Of a stretch of DNA of 6,079 bases, positions 1-4,697 are shown piece by piece (within the stretch, counting starts at the first letter, position 1; every line of letters starts with the position of its first letter). Under the pieces are notes generated by a model. The model was not told the DNA's origin. It saw nothing but the letters and a program-made list of their open reading frames with translations, and did not search any database. The translations under genes and the position numbers were made by a program. This DNA is from Bacteroidales bacterium (GTDB lineage: Bacteria; Bacteroidota; Bacteroidia; Bacteroidales; VadinHA17), in assembly GCA_003155705.1 (NCBI GenBank), contig PMEC01000133.1, positions 6,843 through 12,921 on the forward strand. The letters are read 5' to 3'.

Positions 1-234
1 AAAGAGCGCAATCAGCCCAAAGACAAGCAGTATTGGAGCAAGAAAGGGTGTAATCCGGACAGCAGTCCTATAATCATTTTCTCTGCCTCTTATAAAATAA
101 ACTGCAGCTATACAAAGTATTCCGGCTGCCATCCCTCCAAGAAAAAGATAAAGTGGGATCTCCCAGTGCCAGATATTAAGTTGGGGGTCAATGAGATGAT
201 TCATTCTTCCACTGACAAATATTTCTTCTTCCAT
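1..234 (-). CDS. NrfD/PsrC-type membrane subunit of a molybdoenzyme complex (partial, N-terminal 78 residues)
   Basis: This is the start of the membrane anchor and quinone-interacting subunit of a PsrABC/PhsABC-like complex. Seventy-eight codons are visible and the frame stays open to the window edge, so most of the protein (NrfD-family proteins have 8-10 membrane helices) is missing. After an acidic start (MEEEIF) comes the hallmark segment WHWEIPLYLFLGGMAAG at residues 22-38, the typical NrfD/PsrC beginning of helix 1, which runs to about residue 48. A charged loop (RGRENDYR, 49-56) follows, and a second hydrophobic stretch starts at about 61. The ATG at 234-232 is the only good start. It lies 20 bp downstream of the iron-sulfur subunit stop, with no clear Shine-Dalgarno sequence, as is usual in Bacteroidota. 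Family knowledge: this subunit exchanges electrons between the quinone pool and the iron-sulfur subunit. The family is secure; which complex it serves depends on the substrate of the catalytic subunit. Confidence 0.9.
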   Translation of the reverse strand, partial: MEEEIFVSGRMNHLIDPQLNIWHWEIPLYLFLGGMAAGILCIAAVYFIRGRENDYRTAVRITPFLAPILLVFGLIALF

Positions 235-254
235 TTCAGACAATAATTATTTGA

Positions 255-788
255 TTAAATCAAAAAATAAAGTTGAGGTTTAGTACCTGCTTCCGGAATA
301 AGAGTTTTTGATTTTCTCTTTTTCAGAACGACCGAGATATCGCTATTCGGATCATCAAGATCTCCAAAATAGATGCATTTGGTAGGGCAAACAGCAGCAC
401 AGGCAGGTTTTAGTCCGCTTTTAATCCTGTGAATGCAAAATGTGCATTTATCAACATAACCTGAAGGATGAGGGTACCTTGCATCGTAGGGACAGGAAGC
501 AATACATGCCCCACAGCCGATACATTTATTCCTTTCTACAAGAACAATTCCTCCATCAGCAAAATGACTTGCTCCTGTAGGGCAACAACGAACACAGGGT
601 GCATTTACGCAATGATTGCAACGTTCTGATCTAATCTCCATCTCAAGTTGCGGATAAGTTCCATCCATCACTTCAACCACCCAATCGCGACAAAAACCAA
701 TCGGAACATTATTCTCAGTCTGGCAGGCTACAACACAATCGCTGCAACCTACACATTTTCTGGTATCAACAGCCATAGCATATCTCAT
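255..788 (-). CDS. 4Fe-4S electron-transfer subunit (PsrB/PhsB/NrfC/DmsB type)
   Basis: This 177-residue protein is the electron-transfer subunit that links the membrane subunit to the molybdenum subunit. Sixteen cysteines fall into the four clusters expected of the family: C12-C15-C18-C22; C57-C60-C65-C69 (the CxxCxxxxCxxxCP motif); C89-C92-C95-C99 (CIGCGACIASCP); and C115-C118-C130-C134. Two further cysteines, C33 (in GFCRDW) and C68 (in RCCP), lie outside these motifs. The C-terminal GTKPQLYFLI resembles the usual end of the family. It has no signal peptide, which fits known Tat complexes where this subunit is carried across the membrane by its partner. The start ATG (788-786) overlaps the stop of the catalytic gene in an ATGA, implying translational coupling. 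The membrane subunit follows after 20 bp. The length is normal for the family and no key residue is missing. Confidence 0.93.
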   Translation of the reverse strand: MRYAMAVDTRKCVGCSDCVVACQTENNVPIGFCRDWVVEVMDGTYPQLEMEIRSERCNHCVNAPCVRCCPTGASHFADGGIVLVERNKCIGCGACIASCPYDARYPHPSGYVDKCTFCIHRIKSGLKPACAAVCPTKCIYFGDLDDPNSDISVVLKKRKSKTLIPEAGTKPQLYFLI

Positions 789-3022
789 GATACAACCTCC
801 TGTTCTGATTTGTTTGTAACAAATGTTACAAAGTTACCTCTCATTCCTGTTCCTCCCATTAACGGGTCAGTCATCACTTTTGTTATCATTTGTGTATCGC
901 TGGCACCCTTACCAAAGCATCGCTTCATCTGCTTCTGGCTATGACCAAAACCATGCACCATATATACTGAATCCCACCGGATACGTTCAGTTATTCTTAC
1001 TTTAATTTTAAAATTTGAAATCACACCATCCTGGTTTTTAAGCCAAATATACTGACCAGCTAACAAGCCCCACACTTTTGATACCTTGGGATTTACCCAG
1101 ACTGTATTTTCATGCATAAGGTCTGTAAGATTCGGATTATTTGAAGTTCTGCCAAATGTATGCATCGGTGCACGACCATAGATCAGACGGTAGTAGCCAT
1201 CTGAAGGTTCTTCATGAGCGACATATTTAGGAAGAGGATCAAATCCTGCCTGTTCAAAAGATTTTGAGTATAGTTCGATCTTGCCTGAATCTGTAGAAAA
1301 AGTAACATTTTCATTTTCAGAAAAATAGAGATCATCAGCTTCTCTTCCAAATGTTTTAACCCCGATTCGCACCATCTCTTCAAGCGATGACCCTGTCTGT
1401 TTAAGCTGCCAGTCCAGCAATTCTTCCTGCTTTTCAAACGGGAAAAATGCTTCAAGACCCAGTTTGACAGCTAGTCCCCTTGCAATATTATATCCTGATC
1501 TGGTATTGTTTTTTGGTTCCGCAGCCGGCATCCTCAGTGCGATGGCAGGTTTGCGATGAGGACTTACCCTGAGCATATCGTAACGTTCAAGATATGTACA
1601 TTCAGGCAGGATGACATCGGCCCATCCTGTAATTTCCATCGGCATTGTGTCGACTGAAACAATAAGGTCAAGATTCTGAATTGCCTTCAGTGTATTCGCC
1701 TGATCAGGAATGGATGAAATCAGATTAGTACCGTTAATAAACCAACCTCTAATTAAGAATCCTGGTTTGTTTTCAGGAATAGAAGCATCAATAATTGCAT
1801 TTGAAACAGGTGAACTCGCAATCGGAAATTTACCAGGGAATGCATCCATCCATGTCTTCTTTGGATCAGGGTATTTGGGGATTTTGGCTGAAGGAACGTC
1901 ATATTTTGCAGGTCTGTAAAAGCCTCCCCTTCTGCCCCATGAACCCAGGAGTGCATTTAAAATTGCAATTGCACGAATTCTCTGAGTATCATCTCCATAC
2001 CATGTCACATGACGACCGGGATGTACAATAACTGCAGGAGAGGCGTCTGCCATCTCTTTAGCTGTTTTCCTGATCAGATCTGGTTTGATTGTTGTAATCC
2101 CATATGCCCATTCTGGAGTAAAATCCCTGACGTGTTCCTTAAGTTTGTCAAATCCGGAACAATATTTTTCGACATATTTTTTATCGTAATAATCGTTATA
2201 AATTATTTCGTGCATCCAGGCAAGGAGCAAAGCAATGTCAGTTGAAGGTTTTATCGGAAGCCAGAACCTGGATTTTCCGGCAGCAGTTGAAAACCTCGGG
2301 TCAACGGTAATTATTGTCACGCCTTTATCAATTGCATCCGACATTTCCTGAATCTGCCCGTTATGCATGTTCTCGCCAATATGTGATCCTATCAGAACAA
2401 GACATTTTGTGTCACGTATATCTGTTATTTCAGGTGAATAAACTTCCTCACCAAATGTTGCAAGAAATGCCTCATCCCTTGGTCCACGACACTGTGCATA
2501 TGATGGTTCTGCAATATTCGAAGAACCAAATGCTTTAAATAAGTTGGTAAAATAGGTGCTTCCTGAACCATGCGTGTATAATGCCAGACTTTCAGCTCCG
2601 TATTTTGAAGATATTTCTTTCATTTTACCTGCTACAAGATCAAGTGCTTCATCCCATGATGCCTCCCGAAAAACTTGTTTACCACGTTCTTTAACCCTTA
2701 TCATAGGGGTCTTCAACCTGTCTTCATCGTAATACATTCCTACTCCACCTGTACCACGGGGACAAAACCTTCCATTACAATGCTGATCTTCATCATTGCC
2801 AACAATTTTCCAGATTTTTCCGTCTGAAGTTTTATAAACCCATCCGGCACATTTCCAGAAACACACCTCACAATATGTAGGTGTCCTTATAAGATCCACT
2901 TTGAGTTTCTTAACTTCTTCAGGGGAGGAAAGTAATTTAATGGCGCCATATGCTCCTGAACTCACTGCGAGAACTCCGGCACCCATAAACGATAACTTAA
3001 TAAACTGTCTCCGGTTAGCCAT
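785..3022 (-). CDS. Tat-exported molybdopterin oxidoreductase, PsrA/PhsA-like catalytic subunit
   Basis: This 745-residue catalytic subunit belongs to the DMSO reductase superfamily and is close in length to polysulfide and thiosulfate reductase A chains. The N-terminus NRRQFIKLS, followed by a hydrophobic stretch to about residue 27, is a twin-arginine signal, so the enzyme probably works on the periplasmic side. The N-terminal 4Fe-4S motif is C51-x2-C54-x3-C58 with C87 (FCPRG). C178 in SYAQCRGPRDEAF is the likely protein ligand to molybdenum, from its position 120 residues after the cluster. Cofactor-binding stretches follow: VDPRFSTAAGKSRFWLPI (240-257), HPGRH (334-338), WADVILPECTYLERYD (467-482), and the dinucleotide-binding C-terminal domain from GRAPMHTFGRTSNNP (616-630). 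The ending DPLMGGTGMRGNFVTFV is typical of the PsrA/PhsA/SrrA branch. The first gene of the operon, it lies 258 bp downstream of the Crp/Fnr gene. The substrate (polysulfide, thiosulfate, tetrathionate, an arsenic oxyanion or another) cannot be decided here. Confidence 0.93.
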   Translation of the reverse strand: MANRRQFIKLSFMGAGVLAVSSGAYGAIKLLSSPEEVKKLKVDLIRTPTYCEVCFWKCAGWVYKTSDGKIWKIVGNDEDQHCNGRFCPRGTGGVGMYYDEDRLKTPMIRVKERGKQVFREASWDEALDLVAGKMKEISSKYGAESLALYTHGSGSTYFTNLFKAFGSSNIAEPSYAQCRGPRDEAFLATFGEEVYSPEITDIRDTKCLVLIGSHIGENMHNGQIQEMSDAIDKGVTIITVDPRFSTAAGKSRFWLPIKPSTDIALLLAWMHEIIYNDYYDKKYVEKYCSGFDKLKEHVRDFTPEWAYGITTIKPDLIRKTAKEMADASPAVIVHPGRHVTWYGDDTQRIRAIAILNALLGSWGRRGGFYRPAKYDVPSAKIPKYPDPKKTWMDAFPGKFPIASSPVSNAIIDASIPENKPGFLIRGWFINGTNLISSIPDQANTLKAIQNLDLIVSVDTMPMEITGWADVILPECTYLERYDMLRVSPHRKPAIALRMPAAEPKNNTRSGYNIARGLAVKLGLEAFFPFEKQEELLDWQLKQTGSSLEEMVRIGVKTFGREADDLYFSENENVTFSTDSGKIELYSKSFEQAGFDPLPKYVAHEEPSDGYYRLIYGRAPMHTFGRTSNNPNLTDLMHENTVWVNPKVSKVWGLLAGQYIWLKNQDGVISNFKIKVRITERIRWDSVYMVHGFGHSQKQMKRCFGKGASDTQMITKVMTDPLMGGTGMRGNFVTFVTNKSEQEVVS

Positions 3023-3043
3023 ATTTCAAATTAATGAGAGCAA

Positions 3044-3051
3044 CAAATTAA
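3044..3051 (-). promoter_or_regulatory. Possible -7 element for the molybdoenzyme operon (TTAATTTG, one mismatch)
   Basis: The minus-strand sequence TTAATTTG differs from TAnnTTTG only at position 2. It would start transcription at about 3037-3040, giving a leader of roughly 15 nt before the ATG at 3022. That is similar to the leader inferred for the regulator gene. The same octamer occurs twice more nearby, so the choice of this copy rests on spacing alone. Confidence 0.35.
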
Positions 3052-3071
3052 CTGAAAAAAAATAATTTTGT

Positions 3072-3087
3072 ATTGATGTATTTACAT
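3072..3087. promoter_or_regulatory. Weak candidate Crp/Fnr-type site upstream of the molybdoenzyme operon
   Basis: The left half TTGATGT (3073-3079) is identical to the left half of the middle operator at 4054-4060. The right half (TTACAT) is poor. The centre at 3079.5 is 28.5 bp upstream of the first base of the TTAATTTG element. The two outer operators at 4031-4090 lie 30.5 and 27.5 bp from their own -7 boxes. The spacing is what makes it worth listing; the sequence match alone would not. Confidence 0.25.
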
Positions 3088-3098
3088 AATTATATGTA
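3083..3098. repeat. Inverted repeat TACATA-N4-TATGTA
   Basis: A perfect 6-bp inverted repeat with a 4-bp centre (ATTA) lies about 60 bp upstream of the molybdoenzyme start codon. It overlaps a second, shorter symmetric element (ATGTA-N2-TACAT, 3076-3087). It could be an operator for another regulator or a chance product of AT-rich DNA. Confidence 0.35.
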
Positions 3099-3126
3099 TC
3101 GATAATATTGTAAATAAACTGGATAT

Positions 3127-3142
3127 TGTTAACAAATTAACA
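3127..3142. repeat. Inverted repeat TGTTA-N6-TAACA
   Basis: This 16-bp inverted repeat has the same arm length and spacing as the TGTGA-N6-TCACA operator upstream of the regulator, with one symmetric change in each arm (G to T). It also contains the perfect palindrome TTGTTAACAA (3126-3135). It lies about 105 bp upstream of the molybdoenzyme start. It is a possible second-class site for a Crp/Fnr-family protein, but this is unproven. Confidence 0.35.
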
Positions 3143-3192
3143 GACTGACAATTGCCGTTATTTAGAATCTGTATAAATTATTTTAAGCATAT

Positions 3193-3208
3193 GTTATTGA
3201 TCATTAAC
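3193..3208. repeat. Near-palindrome GTTATTGATCATTAAC
   Basis: The 16-bp stretch is symmetric except for the T/T pair flanking the central TGATCA. It contains an FNR-like half-site TTGAT. It lies in the gap downstream of the regulator gene. Function is unknown; it may be an operator or chance. Confidence 0.3.
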
Positions 3209-3280
3209 CTATTGAATCTCGACATATAATAAACCGGTAAGGGAGTAAGATTTTTTTGATAAAATAGCAAGCAAACTTCT

Positions 3281-3982
3281 TCAACCATATCTGCTGATTT
3301 TTTCAAGTTTTGCCATATCATTAATAACAATATTCCTTCCGGATAGCCCTATTATTCCTTCACCTGTGAATTTCACAAGAACTCTTCCTGTGCTCTCTCT
3401 GGAAGTGCCCACCATATCCGCTATTTCTTGTCTCGTTAATGGGATTTGAAATCTTTTATTTGAAAAAATAACCTTTGAAAAGTAGATGAGGACATCGGCT
3501 ATTCTTCCATAAATCTTTTTATGACTCTGATCTATAAACCGGTGGAAATTATTCAGGTTTTCCCTCCCAACTGAAGTAAGAATCTCGAATGCAAAATTTC
3601 CGTTTGTTTTTACAAGTTCTGTAAAAACATCAATATCAATATAACAAAGCCTGAGCTCAGTAAGTGCCGTATAAGAGTAATGATTGATCTTATCGCCGAA
3701 CAGTGAGGTAAGTCCCAGATAAGAATGTGGTTGAATAATCTGTAAAATCTGCTCATGATTATCTGGTCGCAGAATATACTCTTTCACGAGACCTGATCTT
3801 AAATAAATAATGTGAGATGTCGGAGATCCTTCATTAAGGATATTGGTTCCCTTCCTGACATCACTGATATATCTGTTATTAAATATTTTGTTAAGCTCAT
3901 TCCCGTCCAGTATAGCTGTTGCACAAGACCTATCCAGGCAATCATGGCACTTTATTTCAATCGGGTCCTGCTCTTCTTTCAT
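3281..3982 (-). CDS. Crp/Fnr-family regulator with FNR-like cysteines and a CRP-like recognition helix
   Basis: This 233-residue transcription factor is normal in length. The N-terminus holds C12-x2-C15-x4-C20 (KCHDCLDRSC) and there is one more cysteine, C113, in LRLCYID. In E. coli FNR the [4Fe-4S] ligands are C20, C23, C29 and C122. The distance from the third to the fourth cysteine is 93 in both proteins, and the flanking CxDC pattern also matches, so an oxygen- or NO-labile cluster is plausible. The cyclic-nucleotide-type beta-barrel spans about residues 30-125, the dimer helix about 125-155, and the winged helix about 155-225. The recognition helix GTSRESTGRVL (192-202) keeps R195, E196 and R200, equivalent to CRP R180, E181 and R185, which read TGTGA. 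A perfect TGTGA-N6-TCACA lies 49 bp upstream of its ATG, pointing to autoregulation. Downstream on the same strand is the molybdoenzyme operon. The family is certain; the ligand is inferred. Confidence 0.92.
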   Translation of the reverse strand: MKEEQDPIEIKCHDCLDRSCATAILDGNELNKIFNNRYISDVRKGTNILNEGSPTSHIIYLRSGLVKEYILRPDNHEQILQIIQPHSYLGLTSLFGDKINHYSYTALTELRLCYIDIDVFTELVKTNGNFAFEILTSVGRENLNNFHRFIDQSHKKIYGRIADVLIYFSKVIFSNKRFQIPLTRQEIADMVGTSRESTGRVLVKFTGEGIIGLSGRNIVINDMAKLEKISRYG

Positions 3983-4000
3983 TTTGATTCTTCAACTCTG

Positions 4001-4008
4001 CAAAGGTA
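4001..4008 (-). promoter_or_regulatory. Exact Bacteroidota -7 element TACCTTTG for the Crp/Fnr gene
   Basis: Read on the minus strand this is a full match to TAnnTTTG. Transcription would start at about 3995-3998, a leader of only about 15 nt before the ATG at 3982. No TTTG -33 element is seen at the expected distance. Instead the perfect TGTGA-N6-TCACA operator is centred 30.5 bp upstream of the box, close to -42, the usual class II activator position. Confidence 0.6.
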
Positions 4009-4030
4009 GGAATATGAAAATCCTAAGTTA

Positions 4031-4046
4031 TGTGATTATTATCACA
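4031..4046. promoter_or_regulatory. Operator 1: perfect CRP-type palindrome TGTGA-N6-TCACA
   Basis: Both arms match the CRP consensus exactly (centre TTATTA). It is the first of three sites whose centres (4038.5, 4060.5, 4082.5) are exactly 22 bp apart, about two helical turns, which places all three on the same DNA face. It is the site nearest the regulator gene and sits near -42 of that gene's inferred promoter. The recognition helix of the adjacent regulator has the residues that read this arm, so autoregulation is the simplest reading. Confidence 0.75.
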
Positions 4047-4052
4047 CTTATA

Positions 4053-4068
4053 GTTGATGTCTATCACA
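4053..4068. promoter_or_regulatory. Operator 2: hybrid FNR/CRP-type site TTGAT-N4-ATCAC
   Basis: The right arm ATCACA is the same as in operator 1. The left arm TTGAT (4054-4058) is the E. coli FNR half-site instead of GTGAT. The site is centred 22 bp from each neighbour. It is near -62 relative to the inferred rightward start and about -64 for the leftward one, close to class I activator positions. It may be a lower-affinity site filled cooperatively. Confidence 0.6.
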
Positions 4069-4074
4069 TTTACT

Positions 4075-4090
4075 TGCGATCATTATCACG
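4075..4090. promoter_or_regulatory. Operator 3: CRP-type site TGCGA-N6-TCACG
   Basis: The core GCGAT-N4-ATCAC differs from operator 1 by one base in the left arm, plus the outermost base on the right. It is centred 27.5 bp upstream of the rightward -7 box, near -40 of the inferred start for the FeMo-cofactor-type gene. That is the class II activator position, mirroring operator 1 on the other side. Confidence 0.6.
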
Positions 4091-4109
4091 ATCATACCTT
4101 AGAGGAGCA

Positions 4110-4117
4110 TAAGTTTG
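4110..4117 (+). promoter_or_regulatory. Exact Bacteroidota -7 element TAAGTTTG for the rightward genes
   Basis: This is a full match to TAnnTTTG on the plus strand. Transcription would start at about 4121-4124, leaving an AT-rich leader of about 80 nt before the ATG at 4202, in which I see no convincing structure. No TTTG -33 element is present upstream; operator 3 occupies that place, suggesting an activator-dependent promoter. Confidence 0.6.
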
Positions 4118-4201
4118 ATAGCTACCTTTACAAGAACCAAATTGCCTGATAATCTGATATATATAAATATAGCCTAAATAAACCAATTAAAACATAATTC
4201 T

Positions 4202-4582
4202 ATGAGACTTCTGATACCTACCAATGATGGAATTAATCTTTCACCTGATTTTGACAGGGCAACTGCTTTCAGATTTCTTACAGTCATAAACGGGTCTATA
4301 AAAGAAGATCAATTAATGGATAGCTCGGATAAGGCAGAGAAAGGTCTTCGTTTAATTCAGGACAAGATGTTCAAAAAAAACAAGTTCAATGAAACCAATA
4401 ATACTGATCCCGAATTAGCTCAAATAGTAATAACCAGGGAAATTTCAAAAGATAGTGAGACAAGTTTGCAAGACAATAACTATATGGTATTCCATTCAGG
4501 TGAAACAAATATTATAAACGCTATAAATAAATATCTCAAGGATAACGCATTACGTGAAAGCGATTACTGCTGCTGTCCATGA
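4202..4582 (+). CDS. NifX/NifB-C-terminal-type FeMo-cofactor-family protein with a C-terminal Cys-Cys-Cys-Pro
   Basis: This 126-residue cytoplasmic protein begins MRLLIPTNDGINLSPDFDRA, the standard opening of the dinitrogenase iron-molybdenum cofactor biosynthesis family (NifX, NafY, the NifB C-terminus and many stand-alone proteins). The family fold continues with FRFLTVINGSI (23-33), a helix around 43-58, LAQIVITREI (72-81), YMVFHSG (94-100) and a final helix INAINKYLKDNALRES (105-120). The last residues are YCCCP, with C123, C124 and C125 the only cysteines. Family members bind or carry metal-sulfur clusters; no nitrogenase genes are visible here, so a role in nitrogen fixation is not implied. 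A three-cysteine tail could hold metal or sulfur, which is inference. The ATG at 4202 aligns with the family start; an A-rich leader precedes it and there is no Shine-Dalgarno sequence. The gene is divergent from the regulator and shares its operator array. Confidence 0.85.
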   Translation: MRLLIPTNDGINLSPDFDRATAFRFLTVINGSIKEDQLMDSSDKAEKGLRLIQDKMFKKNKFNETNNTDPELAQIVITREISKDSETSLQDNNYMVFHSGETNIINAINKYLKDNALRESDYCCCP

Positions 4583-4623
4583 ACCAATAACAAATATTTT
4601 AATTATTTTTTCACATATTGGTT
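4582..4623 (+). repeat. Inverted repeat AACCAATA / TATTGGTT after the FeMo-cofactor-type gene
   Basis: Perfect 8-bp arms (4582-4589 and 4616-4623) flank a 26-nt A/T-rich loop, beginning at the last base of the stop codon. It could be a weak or partial terminator between the two rightward genes. However, the loop is long and the T-rich tail is not a clean run. Confidence 0.25.
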
Positions 4624-4671
4624 GTTTAGTTTTAATCAAAAATCCTTCCCTGATTTATAATTTATTATCCA

Positions 4672-4679
4672 TCTCTTTG
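4672..4679 (+). promoter_or_regulatory. Possible -7 element for the aminotransferase-like gene (TCTCTTTG, one mismatch)
   Basis: The octamer matches TAnnTTTG except at position 2. It would start transcription around 4683-4686, a leader of about 13 nt before the ATG at 4698. There is no recognisable -33 element and no Crp/Fnr palindrome, so it may be chance; co-transcription with the upstream gene across the 115-bp gap is equally possible. Confidence 0.25.
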
Positions 4680-4697
4680 CAAAATAGATATCAGCAA

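Larger units (their letters stand above)
3023..3280. other. 258-bp gene-free, AT-rich region between the Crp/Fnr gene and the molybdoenzyme operon
   Basis: No credible coding sequence is present. The genes on both sides run right to left, so this is the 3' flank of the regulator and the promoter/leader of the molybdoenzyme operon. I see no GC-rich hairpin followed by a T-run on the minus strand, so read-through from the regulator is possible. The stretch holds several small symmetric elements listed separately. It also has three copies of TTAATTTG read on the minus strand (3034-3027, 3051-3044, 3140-3133), each one mismatch from the Bacteroidota -7 element. No exact TAnnTTTG occurs on the minus strand here. 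Confidence 0.75.

Noticed and set aside
648..944. Plus-strand open frame across the junction of the iron-sulfur and catalytic genes.
   Set aside because: It is antisense to two strongly supported genes, and its translation has no family features.
1183..1455. Minus-strand open frame inside the catalytic gene in another reading frame.
   Set aside because: It lies entirely within the PsrA/PhsA-like gene, whose frame has conserved motifs along its whole length.
3241..3280. A terminator after the regulator gene.
   Set aside because: The minus-strand sequence has an A-rich rather than T-rich run here and no stem of useful length. The short ACCGGT palindrome nearby is only 6 bp.
4031..4096. The 22-bp repeats as a CRISPR array or plasmid replication iterons.
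   Set aside because: The units are directly adjacent with no spacers, there are only three, and each is an imperfect Crp/Fnr palindrome next to a Crp/Fnr gene. No replication protein is present.
3843..4112. An 89-codon plus-strand open frame running antisense to the regulator's start and through the operators.
   Set aside because: It covers the regulator's N-terminus, both -7 boxes (apart from its last bases) and all three palindromes. It has no recognisable domain and is best explained as a chance frame.
4151..4175. The TA-rich run before the FeMo-cofactor-type gene as a sigma70 -10 element.
   Set aside because: Low-complexity AT sequence matches TATAAT easily. The exact Bacteroidota -7 box at 4110-4117 with an operator at the right distance is a better explanation.
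4202..4582. Reading the FeMo-cofactor-type gene as evidence for nitrogen fixation.
   Set aside because: Stand-alone members of this family are widespread in organisms without nitrogenase, and no nif structural or assembly gene is visible in the window.
4611..4615. A TCACA half-site between the two rightward genes as a fourth operator.
   Set aside because: There is no matching arm at the 6-bp spacing, and it is out of phase with the array, so a single 5-bp match is expected by chance.
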